Made by a program: the position numbers and the translations under genes. The notes below the pieces were generated by a model. The model was not told the origin of the DNA, ran no database searches, and was given only the letters and a program-made list of their open reading frames with translations. From Cyclobacteriaceae bacterium (GTDB lineage Bacteria > Bacteroidota > Bacteroidia > Cytophagales > Cyclobacteriaceae): a DNA stretch of 64,000 nucleotides. Numbering within the stretch: the stretch's first letter is position 1; each line of letters starts with the position of its first letter. Positions 7,287 to 16,976 of this stretch are shown piece by piece. The stretch is taken from the NCBI GenBank assembly GCA_020436085.1, contig JAGQYM010000011.1, forward strand, positions 32,665 through 96,664. Direction: 5' to 3'.

Positions 7287-8780
7287 ATGGGTAGGTATGT
7301 GTCGATATGGTTTCGTCATCTCCATACAGATTGGTTTTCTATCAAGAACCCTCGGTTAAAAGAACTTCCATTCGTATTGCGAACTCCTGTTCATGGTAGA
7401 ATGGTGATTACTTCATTGAATGCAAAAGCAGCTTCACAAGGAATCTTTCAGGGAATGGTACTTGCAGATGCAAGAGCCATTGTTCCTGATCTCGAAGTAC
7501 AGGATGATCCACCAGAACTGACAAATAAGCTTTTGACAAGGCTTGCAGAATGGTGCATTCGCTTTTCTCCAGTAGTGTCAGTTGATCCTCCAGACGGAAT
7601 TATTATTGATGCGTCAGGATGTTCACACTTGTGGGGTGGCGATAATAGTTATCTCAAGACAATTACCGAAAGATTACACGCGATTGGATTTACATCGCGT
7701 GTGTCTGTTGCTGACACAGTCGGGCTTGCCTGGGGATTGGCAAGGTATGGACATTCACTGATCTCACTTCCAGGTCAAACGAGAGAATCCTTGCTTCCTT
7801 TACCTCCCGAAGCGCTGCGCCTCGAAACTGAAACAACAGAGCGACTTTATAAACTAGGCTTAAGAAAGGTTTCTCAGTTCATCCAGTTTCCCAGGACATC
7901 CTTGAGAAGACGCTTTGGTGATCATATCCTTCACCAAATAGACAAAGCTTGTGGCCAGGCAATGGAGTTGCTAGTTTCTGTTCAACAACCTGAACCTTAT
8001 CAGACACGATTGCCTTGCATGGAACCTATAGTAACAGCCCCCGGAATAGAATATGCACTGAATCTTTTACTGGAACAGCTATGCCTTAAACTTAGAGATG
8101 AACAAAAAGGACTGCGCGCTGCTGTATTGAAAGGATATAGAGTCGATGGAAAAGTAGAAGAGATAAGTATAGCCACCAATAAAGCTACACATCATGTAAG
8201 TCACCTCTTCAAACTCTTTGAAATTCATATTGCACACATTGAGCCGGCATTAGGTATCGAACTATTTGTGCTGGAAGCCACTGTGGTTGAAGATCACCTT
8301 CCTCAACAGGAAATGATGTGGGCAGGTGTTGGCGGATTTGAAGATATACGACTCACAGAGCTGGCTGACAATCTTTCAAATAAAATTGGCAGCAATGCGC
8401 TGCAACGCTATTTACCTGATGAGCATTATTGGCCAGAGCGTTCATTTCGCACCTCATTATCTCTGCTGGAAAAATTGACTACCCAGTGGCCACTAGATAA
8501 AATTCGCCCGACCCAGATTTTGAGTAGACCTGAGTTGATCGAAGTCACGGCCCCAATACCGGATTATCCACCTATGCTATTCAGGTACAAGGGGAAGATT
8601 CATCAGATCGTGAAAGCTGATGGCCCAGAACGCATTGAACAGGAGTGGTGGATACAACAAGGTCAGCATCGTGACTACTACAGAGTTGAAGACGATCAGG
8701 GAAAACGATATTGGTTGTTTCGCCTCGGCCATTACCATGATAAAAGCTTCAAGTGGTTTTTACACGGCTTCTTTGCGTGA
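7287..8780 (+). CDS. imuB: ImuB, catalytically dead Y-family polymerase homologue
   Basis: A 497-aa protein with the Y-family polymerase fold. The N-terminal acidic catalytic segment of active members (D-x-D) is replaced by VSIWFRHLHTD, and the second acidic motif reads IDASGCSHLWGG, so it should not polymerise DNA. This is the usual state of ImuB, which acts as the scaffold linking DnaE2 to the sliding clamp and ImuA. The C-terminus (about residues 430-497, ending FKWFLHGFFA) is the conserved ImuB tail. It sits between imuA (3-nt gap) and dnaE2 (13-nt gap). Confidence 0.9.
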   Translation: MGRYVSIWFRHLHTDWFSIKNPRLKELPFVLRTPVHGRMVITSLNAKAASQGIFQGMVLADARAIVPDLEVQDDPPELTNKLLTRLAEWCIRFSPVVSVDPPDGIIIDASGCSHLWGGDNSYLKTITERLHAIGFTSRVSVADTVGLAWGLARYGHSLISLPGQTRESLLPLPPEALRLETETTERLYKLGLRKVSQFIQFPRTSLRRRFGDHILHQIDKACGQAMELLVSVQQPEPYQTRLPCMEPIVTAPGIEYALNLLLEQLCLKLRDEQKGLRAAVLKGYRVDGKVEEISIATNKATHHVSHLFKLFEIHIAHIEPALGIELFVLEATVVEDHLPQQEMMWAGVGGFEDIRLTELADNLSNKIGSNALQRYLPDEHYWPERSFRTSLSLLEKLTTQWPLDKIRPTQILSRPELIEVTAPIPDYPPMLFRYKGKIHQIVKADGPERIEQEWWIQQGQHRDYYRVEDDQGKRYWLFRLGHYHDKSFKWFLHGFFA

Positions 8781-8793
8781 ATAGAGTTTTAAA

Positions 8794-11700
8794 ATGAGAT
8801 ACGCAGAACTCCAGGTTACATCTAATTTCAGCTTTCTCAGAGGTGCTTCTCATCCGGAAGAACTAACAGAGCAAGCATTGCAATATGGGTATGATGCCAT
8901 AGCAATTACGGATCGAAATACATTGGCAGGAATTGTTCGCGCCCACACTTTCGCAAGAAAGAAAAACATAAAGTTTATTCCCGCGTGTAGGCTTGATCTT
9001 AAAGATGGTCCAGGTTTGTTAATGTATCCAACCGATAAGGCGGCCTATTCACAATTGTCAAATTTGTTAACCAAAGGCAATCTTCGAACTGAAAAAGGAA
9101 AATGCGATCTCTATAAACAAGATGTGTATGAATATTGTAAAGGATCACGCTTTATCGTAATACCACCATCCCTTAATGCAAAGTTTGATTTTGATGATGA
9201 ATTCAAGAGAGATCTAAAAGAGTATAAAGAGGTATTTGGTGATCAATTGTTTATAGCTGCTTCGAGAGTCTACTCAGGCGATGATGCCAAGAAACTGGCA
9301 AGGATTCATCAATTAGGTAAACAATTAGGTGTGCCGATGGTGGCGACCAATGATGTGTATTACCATCACCCTGAGCGTAGAGAACTTCAGGACGTAGTGA
9401 CCTGTGTTAGGGAGAAGTGCACTATTCACAATGCAGGTTACAAACTGTACCCCAATGCAGAGAGATACTTAAAGCAAGCAGAGGAGATGCACCGGCTTTT
9501 TCGTCAGTATCCGGTCGCGCTTGACAATGCCCTTGAAATCGCTGCCTCCTGTAATTTTTCATTAGATCAACTTAAGTATCGTTACCCTAAAGAGATAACC
9601 AGCGAGGGGAGGACTCCACAAGAAGAACTGATATATCTCACATGGCGAGGAGCTGATCAGATTTACAATTCATTCATCCCTGAAAAAGTAAAGGCGACAA
9701 TACATTATGAACTCACCTTTATTGGCCAGATGAACTACGCAGAATATTTTCTCACAGTCTATGATGTAGTGCGGTATGCACGTGAGCAAGGAATACTTTG
9801 TCAAGGTAGGGGTTCAGCTGCTAATTCCACAGTTTGCTACTGTCTGGGAATTACGTCAGTAGATCCTTCAAAGTTTGATTTACTATTTGAACGCTTCATT
9901 TCATCAGCGAGAAATGAGCCGCCTGACATCGATGTTGACTTTGAGCATGAACGAAGGGAAGAAGTGATGCAATACATCTACAACAAATATGGACGCGACC
10001 GCGCTGGTGTCGTAGCTACCGTCACTCAATTACATCACAAAGGAGCAATCAGAGATGTTGGTAAAGTGATGGGGTTGTCTGTTGATACCATAACAAGATT
10101 GTCTTCATTGATATGGGATTTTTCGGAAGATGGTTTTGATCGCAACCGAATCTTGTCACAGGGAATTAATCCAGATGATCATACAATAAAAAAAGTACTC
10201 GATCTCACCACCCAATACATGGGCTTTCCTCGACAGTTGGGCCAGCATACAGGTGGCTTTGTAATCACGGAAGGCAACCTGGCGGACTTGTGCCCAATTC
10301 TCAACGCGCGAATGGAAGACCGCACAAACATTGAATGGAACAAGGATGATATTGAATCATTAGGTTTTTTAAAAGTAGATGTGCTGGCACTCGGCATGCT
10401 CACCTGCATTCGAAAAGCTTTTGATTTGGCAAAGCTCCATTACAACCTTGATTTGACGCTGGCAAATATTCCGCAGGACGATCCGGGAGTGTACGAAATG
10501 GTAAGTCACGCTGATACGATTGGCGTTTTTCAAATTGAAAGCAGAGCGCAGATGTCAATGTTGCCAAGGCTTAAGCCAAAATGTTTTTATGACCTGGTAA
10601 TTGAGGTGGCTATTGTTCGACCTGGACCAATTCAGGGAGACATGGTGCATCCCTATTTGCGGAGGAGGAACGGTGAAGAGGATGTTGTATATCCATCCAA
10701 TGAATTGAAAGAGATACTGGAGAGGACATTAGGAGTTCCGTTGTTTCAGGAGCAGGCGATGAAGATCGCAATCGTAGCAGCTGGCTTCACACCAGCAGAG
10801 GCTGATGATCTGAGAAGGAGCATGGCAACCTTTAAAGCAAAGGGACAGGTATCTCATTTTAAAAAGAAACTGATCGATGGGATGACAAAGAATGGATACG
10901 ATCTCGAATATGCCGAACGTGTGTTTCGCCAGTTGGAAGGATTTGGAAGTTATGGGTTCCCGGAAAGTCATGCCGTCAGTTTTGCTTTGCTGGTTTACGT
11001 ATCGTGCTGGCTTAAGTGCTATTATCCAGATGTATTCTCTTGTGCATTGTTGAATAGTCAACCCATGGGTTTTTATCAACCTGCTCAAATCATTTCAGAC
11101 GCTCGTAATCATGGCGTTGAAATTAGGCCAGTGGATATAAATTATTCATACTGGGATAATACGCTTGAAGAAAAAGTGGGAAAGTATTGTGCTGTAAGGT
11201 TAGGGTTTCGACAGGTGAAAGGTCTTAAAGAAGATGACATCAAAGTTTTAGTGCAAGCACGAGGAGATGGATTTAAAAATCTACACGAAGTAAGAGATGT
11301 TGGGTTAGGCGAATCGGTACTGGAAACATTGGCCAATGCCGATGCGTTCAGATCAGTCAACAAAGACAGACGCAATGCTCTATGGGACGTATCAGCAAAA
11401 GGGAAGATTGAAGGAATGTTTAAAAGCAAGCATCATCAAAACGAGGCAGACAACTCAATTCAATTGCCCGACATGTCACCATCAGAGCATGTTATTCAGG
11501 ATTATGCAGCTACAAGCTTATCCTTAAAAGCTCATCCCGTAAGCTTTGTGCGTGAAGAACTTTCACAATTGAGGTCTATCCCGATTTCAAAACTTTTAGA
11601 ATGTAAAGATGGGATGGAAGTGAAGATCGCAGGTTTGATATTGGTACGCCAACGGCCAGGAACAGCAAAAGGAATTTGCTTTATAACTTTGGAAGACGAG

Positions 11701-12000
11701 ACCGGAACCGCAAATCTGTTAGTATTTCAAAAATTGTTCGATCGATACAGAAAAGAAATCATTCAGAGCCGATTGTTAATGGTAGAAGGCAAACTTCAGG
11801 TAGAAGGAGAAGTGATTCATGTTATTGTAAAGAGATGTTTCAATCTTAATAAACTGCTTTCAAAATTAACTCCACTTCAAGATGACACCTCAATGCCACT
11901 ATCACGTGCAGATGAGCGAACGTCAACACCCGATGTCAGAACTCAAAAGGACAACTCTCCCCAAAAGAAAATTTTTTACAAGGGGAGAAATTTTAGGTGA
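8794..12000 (+). CDS. dnaE2: Error-prone DNA polymerase DnaE2
   Basis: A 1068-aa C-family polymerase. The PHP domain covers about residues 4-210, the polymerase palm about 275-560 with the PDIDVDFEHE catalytic motif (Asp378, Asp380, Asp382), then the thumb/fingers, a helix-hairpin-helix region around 750-850, and an OB-fold near 935-1015 (VKIAGLILVRQRP). Length and the absence of a C-terminal tau-binding extension fit DnaE2, not the replicative DnaE1. It performs translesion synthesis with ImuA and ImuB during the SOS response. The final residues 1030-1068 are low in conservation and rich in Ser, Lys and Arg. Confidence 0.93.
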   Translation: MRYAELQVTSNFSFLRGASHPEELTEQALQYGYDAIAITDRNTLAGIVRAHTFARKKNIKFIPACRLDLKDGPGLLMYPTDKAAYSQLSNLLTKGNLRTEKGKCDLYKQDVYEYCKGSRFIVIPPSLNAKFDFDDEFKRDLKEYKEVFGDQLFIAASRVYSGDDAKKLARIHQLGKQLGVPMVATNDVYYHHPERRELQDVVTCVREKCTIHNAGYKLYPNAERYLKQAEEMHRLFRQYPVALDNALEIAASCNFSLDQLKYRYPKEITSEGRTPQEELIYLTWRGADQIYNSFIPEKVKATIHYELTFIGQMNYAEYFLTVYDVVRYAREQGILCQGRGSAANSTVCYCLGITSVDPSKFDLLFERFISSARNEPPDIDVDFEHERREEVMQYIYNKYGRDRAGVVATVTQLHHKGAIRDVGKVMGLSVDTITRLSSLIWDFSEDGFDRNRILSQGINPDDHTIKKVLDLTTQYMGFPRQLGQHTGGFVITEGNLADLCPILNARMEDRTNIEWNKDDIESLGFLKVDVLALGMLTCIRKAFDLAKLHYNLDLTLANIPQDDPGVYEMVSHADTIGVFQIESRAQMSMLPRLKPKCFYDLVIEVAIVRPGPIQGDMVHPYLRRRNGEEDVVYPSNELKEILERTLGVPLFQEQAMKIAIVAAGFTPAEADDLRRSMATFKAKGQVSHFKKKLIDGMTKNGYDLEYAERVFRQLEGFGSYGFPESHAVSFALLVYVSCWLKCYYPDVFSCALLNSQPMGFYQPAQIISDARNHGVEIRPVDINYSYWDNTLEEKVGKYCAVRLGFRQVKGLKEDDIKVLVQARGDGFKNLHEVRDVGLGESVLETLANADAFRSVNKDRRNALWDVSAKGKIEGMFKSKHHQNEADNSIQLPDMSPSEHVIQDYAATSLSLKAHPVSFVREELSQLRSIPISKLLECKDGMEVKIAGLILVRQRPGTAKGICFITLEDETGTANLLVFQKLFDRYRKEIIQSRLLMVEGKLQVEGEVIHVIVKRCFNLNKLLSKLTPLQDDTSMPLSRADERTSTPDVRTQKDNSPQKKIFYKGRNFR

Positions 12001-12035
12001 TGAATTATAGGTCTATACAAACTGGAAAATTACTC

Positions 12036-12533
12036 TTATTGATAACTCGTTGCCTTCGGCCCTTGGTTGGTAAATTTGGTATCTACTGTTAGACGTTGAC
12101 GCGTGTAATCTAGCGTCACCATCTTTATCACCTTTCCTTTTTCGATTGTTACGATAATTTCCTTTTCAAACCTTGAGTTGTAACTGTTGTGCTCATACAT
12201 CGTCATGTTTCCATCTGGAATGCGAAGTTTTCCGGAAAACCAATTGGCGAGAATAGAACGTGATTTCGATTTTGGAAATAGACGACCAATAGTGATTTGC
12301 CTTTCTCTTTTCCCAAAGAGGCTTGCCCGAGAGTAGATGCCCGTGATATCAGTTAGCACAAGGTTGCTACCCTCAATCGACCAAGAGGCAATGTAACCTC
12401 TGTTGCAGTTCTGCTGTGTTTTGAAGTCGGGACGTTTTCGCCCCGCTTTTTCCCAATATGATTCGAGTGGGTTGGAATACAGATCCCGCACTTCACCGCT
12501 GAGCAATATGATATCTGGAAGTTGTGCTGCCAT
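12036..12533 (-). CDS. Conserved hypothetical protein
   Basis: A 165-aa protein with no signal peptide, no membrane segment and no catalytic motif that I can name. The pattern YSNPLESYWE ... RRPDF ... RGYIASWSIEGSNLVLTDI ... ANWFSGKLRIPDG looks like a widespread uncharacterised family of small beta-rich proteins, judged from memory only. The ATG at 12533 is the first in frame. It converges on dnaE2 with a 35-bp gap and is divergent from the serine-hydrolase gene. Confidence 0.75.
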   Translation of the reverse strand: MAAQLPDIILLSGEVRDLYSNPLESYWEKAGRKRPDFKTQQNCNRGYIASWSIEGSNLVLTDITGIYSRASLFGKRERQITIGRLFPKSKSRSILANWFSGKLRIPDGNMTMYEHNSYNSRFEKEIIVTIEKGKVIKMVTLDYTRQRLTVDTKFTNQGPKATSYQ

Positions 12534-12662
12534 CTTCTCGTTTGTTCATAAGCCAACTTCTAATCGAACATACTTTGACTTATAAAAACTACAAACTAGT
12601 TGTCTGTGATCAGCCATCAGGGCGGACAAACTGACTTTATCGATGGTGAAGCATTTCCGCTC

Positions 12663-12687
12663 CTTCAATAACTGTTTTTTATTGAAG
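12663..12687 (+). promoter_or_regulatory. Hairpin with 9-bp perfect stem upstream of serine hydrolase
   Basis: CTTCAATAA (12663-12671) pairs perfectly with TTATTGAAG (12679-12687) around a 7-nt T-rich loop, 33 bp before the ATG at 12721. A TACTTTTTG that resembles a -7 element follows at 12698-12706. It could be an operator or leader hairpin; function unknown. Confidence 0.35.
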
Positions 12688-12720
12688 TTGAAATGCGTAC
12701 TTTTTGATAAAGCCTAAACC

Positions 12721-14259
12721 ATGAAAATGCTAAACCTGAAACTGAAGTCGCAATGGGTACCATTGATTCTACTAGTCATAGGTATCAGTTGTCAACCTAC
12801 GACAAAAGAAGAGCAGCCCGTAGATGAAGCAGCAGCTCGTAAAGCGAAAATGCTGGCGCGCGCTGACTCGCTGGAACTGGACACTCCATACGAGGCGCCT
12901 CCAGGTGATCCGCTCGAGCATCATACCTCCGGATATGCTAAGGTGGTGTGTTCTGCCGTCTTCATTATGGGACTCGATCCTGAATTTGCTGCGGAAAACA
13001 CCGGAGGATTTTCAAGCCCATTTGAAGAGAGAGCGAAAGTTGGTAAGCCGGTCGTGGACTATGAGAAAAAAACGGTTTCAATTACGATGCCTAATGGTGT
13101 TGTAAGAACTGCCGTGTATCTAGGTGATCAGAGTCAGGGATGTGTAACGCTGCCAGTGGGAATGGACAAAGTATTTTACGAACCAAAAAAGATAATGCGA
13201 AACTTACCGGATGCAACCAAGACACCGTGGCCAATGGGTGACGTTCTATCAAAGGATGCTATGCCTGCGGAAGTGGATATGGAGAAAGTAAACCAGGCGG
13301 TAGATGCTGCATTTGAAGGCGATGGAATGACCGCTGCATTTGTAGTGACTTACAAAGGAAGAATAATAGGCGAGCGATATGGCGAAGGCATCACGAAAGA
13401 TACCCCACTTGAAAGTTGGTCGATGGGCAAGAGTTTAACAGCAACCATGATGGGTGTACTCATTCAGCAAGGTGTTTATCAATTGGATCAGCCAGCACCC
13501 ATTCCTGAGTGGCAGAAGGAACCAAGCGATCCGAGAGCTAAAATCAGGATTAAAGATATTCTACATATGTCGAGCGGACTCCGCTTTAGAGCTCCTCAAG
13601 ATCCAGACTTTGATCCGACACTTGGATACCCCGATCATCTTTATGTTTACACAGGCAGTATTAACTCATTTCAGTGGGCGGCAACACGTCCGCAGCAATG
13701 GCCACCCAACTCAGTAGGTCGGTATCGCAACTCGGATCCTGTTCTTACCAACTATCTCATTCGACTTGCAGTAGAAGCAAGGGGTGAGGACTATCATGAG
13801 TTTCCGCAGCGCGCATTGTTTGACAAAATCGGAGTGCGTTCGATGATCATGGAGGCTGATCCTTATGGAAACTTTCTAACACAAGGATATGAGTATGCCT
13901 CAGGACGCGATTGGGCACGGCTTGGTAATCTGTATTTACAAGATGGTGTATGGAATGGTGAAAGAATTCTTCCGGAAGGGTTTGTTGACTTTGTGAGTAC
14001 CCTTGCAGAACCATGGGTAAAGGACGGACGACCAATCTACGGAGGTTTCTTCTGGATCAACGGAGATGGTGGGAGACCAATTCCTAAAGATGCCTATATG
14101 ATGTTGGGTGCGGGAGGCCAGTCAACAACCATGATCCCTTCTCACGACCTTGTAGTTGTGAGATTGGGTCATTACAAAGGTGCGCGTGCTGGAGGGGACG
14201 CACTGGATAATGCCTATACGTTGCTAATGGAGGCTGTACCAGCGAAAGTAAATCAATAG
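12721..14259 (+). CDS. Serine hydrolase lipoprotein, beta-lactamase fold
   Basis: A 512-aa protein with a lipobox (GISC, Cys at residue 24). The catalytic half has the class C beta-lactamase/DD-peptidase signature: Ser234-Met-Gly-Lys237 (the S-x-x-K nucleophile motif) and Tyr335-Arg-Asn337 (Y-x-N). Residues about 55-170 form an N-terminal part (YAKVVCSAVFIMGLDPE ... QGCVTLP) seen in a subgroup of these hydrolases. It is periplasm-facing and may act as an esterase or peptidase; the substrate cannot be read from the sequence. A shared terminator follows at 14270-14298. Confidence 0.88.
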   Translation: MKMLNLKLKSQWVPLILLVIGISCQPTTKEEQPVDEAAARKAKMLARADSLELDTPYEAPPGDPLEHHTSGYAKVVCSAVFIMGLDPEFAAENTGGFSSPFEERAKVGKPVVDYEKKTVSITMPNGVVRTAVYLGDQSQGCVTLPVGMDKVFYEPKKIMRNLPDATKTPWPMGDVLSKDAMPAEVDMEKVNQAVDAAFEGDGMTAAFVVTYKGRIIGERYGEGITKDTPLESWSMGKSLTATMMGVLIQQGVYQLDQPAPIPEWQKEPSDPRAKIRIKDILHMSSGLRFRAPQDPDFDPTLGYPDHLYVYTGSINSFQWAATRPQQWPPNSVGRYRNSDPVLTNYLIRLAVEARGEDYHEFPQRALFDKIGVRSMIMEADPYGNFLTQGYEYASGRDWARLGNLYLQDGVWNGERILPEGFVDFVSTLAEPWVKDGRPIYGGFFWINGDGGRPIPKDAYMMLGAGGQSTTMIPSHDLVVVRLGHYKGARAGGDALDNAYTLLMEAVPAKVNQ

Positions 14260-14269
14260 AGATCAGAAG

Positions 14270-14298
14270 AGTTGCGCCTGCATTAGACAGGCGCAACT
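14270..14298 (+). terminator. Bidirectional intrinsic terminator
   Basis: A perfect 11-bp stem (AGTTGCGCCTG at 14270-14280 with CAGGCGCAACT at 14288-14298) and 7-nt loop sit exactly between two convergent stop codons (14259 and 14303). The downstream bases are only partly T-rich, but the stem strength and placement support a terminator used from both sides. Confidence 0.8.
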
Positions 14299-14302
14299 TG
14301 CT

Positions 14303-15199
14303 CTACTTCTTCTCTTCAAAATTTTTAAATGTGTAGGCAAACCCGATAGTCATCAGCTGACTTAACTGTACGCTTGTATCCTGGTCGTAATCGTAAAGAA
14401 GGATTCCTCCCAGGCCTACGTTGATAAACTTGTTGACTTTTGCAGTCAAGTTAAGGTCAAGGCGATGGTCAATTTTTTTGCCTTCCAGTGTTTCGTAGTT
14501 GGCAAACATCACATACCTCCATTTTAGATTTATGTTCTCAGCAATGTCTTTGTTGAATTCGGCCAGCATTTGAAATGCGAGCACCTCAACGCGTGTTTCA
14601 TCTGGTGGCTCGACACCATAGGGAGTTGGGCTGACAGTCGTGATAAATCTTGTTGGATCTTTTACAATAGTAAAACGTGGAGCAAAAGGTGCAAGTCGAA
14701 CTTTGAAGTAATCAACGGGATGATACTCAACACCCCAGGCTGACGTGATAAAGGCAGGAGCAAAGATGTCGGATATTAGATCCTTGGTATCATCATCATT
14801 GTATTTGTATCCTTTGGTAAACTGGCTTGTAAAGCTTAACGATGAAAAAAGTCCCCATTTATCATTGATATCTCGTCCGTACTTTGTGTCGAGGTAAATG
14901 CGGTCCAATGTTTTGCGGTAACCCTGGCCTTCATTATTCACAAAACCAAAAAGTAGATCAATCTCATTGTCCCAAGAGTGCACGTCTTTTTTGTAATTGG
15001 CTTTGTAATTAAAAAGGGTATTGAGGCCGATTGAATTAACGCCACCAGCTTTCCAATTGGAGGAAAATGATGCCTGGTTGAGGTTGATACCAAAGTTGAG
15101 ATTTTTTTTCCAGTGTGTGGTTGAGTCAATTTTGACGATCTGGCTTTGTGCCGCACTGGCAATCAAAATGGTAAGAGCGAGGGTAGAGATCAGTTTCAT
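14303..15199 (-). CDS. DUF3078 outer-membrane-associated protein
   Basis: A 298-aa protein with a signal peptide (residues 1-20, cut near QSQ). The mature part starts W-KKNLNFGINLNQASFSSNWKAGGVNSIGLN, the hallmark of DUF3078, and continues as alternating amphipathic strands with a final aromatic residue pair (FAYTF), as in outer-membrane beta-barrels. The family is restricted largely to Bacteroidota and lacks a known role. It is divergent from the sigma-factor gene, with 190 bp between. Confidence 0.85.
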   Translation of the reverse strand: MKLISTLALTILIASAAQSQIVKIDSTTHWKKNLNFGINLNQASFSSNWKAGGVNSIGLNTLFNYKANYKKDVHSWDNEIDLLFGFVNNEGQGYRKTLDRIYLDTKYGRDINDKWGLFSSLSFTSQFTKGYKYNDDDTKDLISDIFAPAFITSAWGVEYHPVDYFKVRLAPFAPRFTIVKDPTRFITTVSPTPYGVEPPDETRVEVLAFQMLAEFNKDIAENINLKWRYVMFANYETLEGKKIDHRLDLNLTAKVNKFINVGLGGILLYDYDQDTSVQLSQLMTIGFAYTFKNFEEKK

Positions 15200-15389
15200 A
15201 TTATGGGTTTAGAATCAAGTTCAATTTGACCGCGAATTTACATGATTGAAGAAAATCCTTAAATGACTTCTCTCATTTTTGCTAGTTAACAGGTGAGTGG
15301 CTGAAAGGTTCGGTAGGATGATGTCGTTTGTTGCGATTTTTCGGTTTTAGCACATTATTATACATTTAACGCCAGCAAACAACCGTAAG

Positions 15390-15929
15390 GTGGAGCACGA
15401 GTTCCGGGACATTTATTATAAATATCATTCGCGGCTTTTTCGGGTGGCGTACTATATCCTTAAGGAGAAGGATGCGGCCGAGGACGTATGCCAGGACGTT
15501 TTCCTCAAATTGTGGGATAGGAGAGGAAGTGCTGATGACATTGAATCGATGGAGGCGTACCTGATTCAAATGACCCGAAACATGGCCCTGAATCACCTTG
15601 AGTCGAGCAAACGAGAAGAGCGACTTCAGATGGAATTGACCTGGGATACTGTAAAAATTAATGAAACTGACCCTATTCCTGAAAACGATAAGTTAAGGCG
15701 AGTGCTGGAGAAAGCGGTATCACAGTTGAGCCCTCAGTGTCGCCTGGTCTTTTCACTTAGTCGGTTCGAAGGACTGACAAACGAAGAGATTGCTTCCTAT
15801 CTGGATATCTCCAAAAGAACCGTTGAGACCCAGATCTCACTTGCCCTGAAACGGTTCCGTACCGACCTCAAGCCACTGTTTGCGAGCCTGTTGGCCGCGA
15901 TCGCCATACTTTTTATTCTTTTCTTTTAA
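15390..15929 (+). CDS. ECF RNA polymerase sigma factor with hydrophobic C-terminus
   Basis: A 179-aa sigma-70 family member: region 2 at about residues 5-72 (AAEDVCQDVFLKLWDRR) and region 4 at about 107-158 (LSPQCRLVFSLSRFEGLTNEEIASYLDISKRTVETQI). It belongs to the Bacteroidota expansion group that works with FecR anti-sigma factors. The start appears to be GTG at 15390. Unusually, residues 160-179 form a strongly hydrophobic tail (FASLLAAIAILFILFF) that could anchor the protein in the inner membrane. The FecR gene follows 64 bp downstream. Confidence 0.9.
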   Translation: MEHEFRDIYYKYHSRLFRVAYYILKEKDAAEDVCQDVFLKLWDRRGSADDIESMEAYLIQMTRNMALNHLESSKREERLQMELTWDTVKINETDPIPENDKLRRVLEKAVSQLSPQCRLVFSLSRFEGLTNEEIASYLDISKRTVETQISLALKRFRTDLKPLFASLLAAIAILFILFF

Positions 15930-15993
15930 AAAAGTTGCAGAGATCTACGTGTGATGGTGTTTAGGCTTGTCTTTAAGTCAAAACCTATCCATC

Positions 15994-16965
15994 ATGGAAG
16001 AAGATGTTTTAATTGATTTGATCGCCAAAGAGCTGACAGGCGAGATCTTACCGAAAGAACGGGAGGAACTCCAGCGCTTAATTTCCGCTTCTCCGCAGAA
16101 CGAGGTCATTTACAGTGACTTGAAATCTAAGTGGGAAGCTGCAGGTAATCTTAAAGTGGCCATTGATCCCTCTACTGATAAATCGTGGGAAAGATTTCAA
16201 AACCGCAGAGTCAAGACTTTCCGCCTGCAGCCAACCCTCGTACGCATCGCTGCATTGTTGATCCTTGGGTTTGGTATCGGATATTACTTTTTTGGTCAAG
16301 TAGGCAATCATGAGACATCATTTGCTACAGCACAAGAGAGTAGAGAGATCAGCTTGCCTGATGGAACGGTGGTGACACTTAATGCAAACAGTCGTCTGGC
16401 TTATGAAGGTGACTTTACTGGTACGCCACGAAGTGTTTCGCTTGAAGGTGAAGCCTTCTTTGATGTAACCAGAAACCCCGATCGCCCTTTTGTAATCAAC
16501 GTATCGGAAGCTACCGTTGAAGTGTTAGGAACCTCTTTCAACGTGGACGCCTATTCCACCTCTGAAAATATCTCCGTTAGTGTTTCCACTGGTCGGGTTG
16601 CACTTAGAAAAAGAAATTCCACAGAAAAGGTAATACTGGAAAAAGGAATGTATGGACTCTTCAATCGTAAGACAAATGCTTTGAATAGTTATGCATCAGT
16701 TCCCGGTAACCCTGACTACTGGCGAACTGGTTATCTTAAATATAGCGACATGCCGCTCAGAGAAGTTGTGGCAGACCTGAACAACAATTTCAAATTGCAC
16801 ATTGAGATTGATGATAGCAAAATAGGAGGGTGTCGTTTCACGAGCTCCTTTGAACATCCGCAACTTGATGAAGTGTTGGAGATATTATCGCTGACCATGA
16901 ATCTGACATTGGAAAAGACCGGCAACGGCTATCGTCTTTCTGGAGAAGGCTGTAACCAATTTTAA
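15994..16965 (+). CDS. FecR-type anti-sigma factor
   Basis: A 323-aa protein, starting at the ATG at 15994 rather than an in-frame TTG at 15967. The order is a cytoplasmic N-terminal anti-sigma part (residues 1-75), one transmembrane helix (about 80-100, VRIAALLILGFGIGYYFFG), a periplasmic FecR domain (about 105-210, with EISLPDGTVVTLNANS) and a DUF4974 domain at the C-terminus. Family members hold an ECF sigma factor until a TonB receptor signals that its ligand is present. The next gene is such a receptor, 11 bp downstream. Confidence 0.92.
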   Translation: MEEDVLIDLIAKELTGEILPKEREELQRLISASPQNEVIYSDLKSKWEAAGNLKVAIDPSTDKSWERFQNRRVKTFRLQPTLVRIAALLILGFGIGYYFFGQVGNHETSFATAQESREISLPDGTVVTLNANSRLAYEGDFTGTPRSVSLEGEAFFDVTRNPDRPFVINVSEATVEVLGTSFNVDAYSTSENISVSVSTGRVALRKRNSTEKVILEKGMYGLFNRKTNALNSYASVPGNPDYWRTGYLKYSDMPLREVVADLNNNFKLHIEIDDSKIGGCRFTSSFEHPQLDEVLEILSLTMNLTLEKTGNGYRLSGEGCNQF

Positions 16966-16976
16966 ACTTCGGGCAG

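Noticed and set aside
7287-8780. ImuB as an active DNA polymerase IV/V
   Set aside because: The acidic catalytic residues of Y-family polymerases are missing at both expected places, and the gene order is that of imuA-imuB-dnaE2.
14938-15212. Open frames on the opposite strand and in other frames of the DUF3078 gene
   Set aside because: They are shadows of a well-supported coding gene with signal peptide and family motif, and show no domain of their own.
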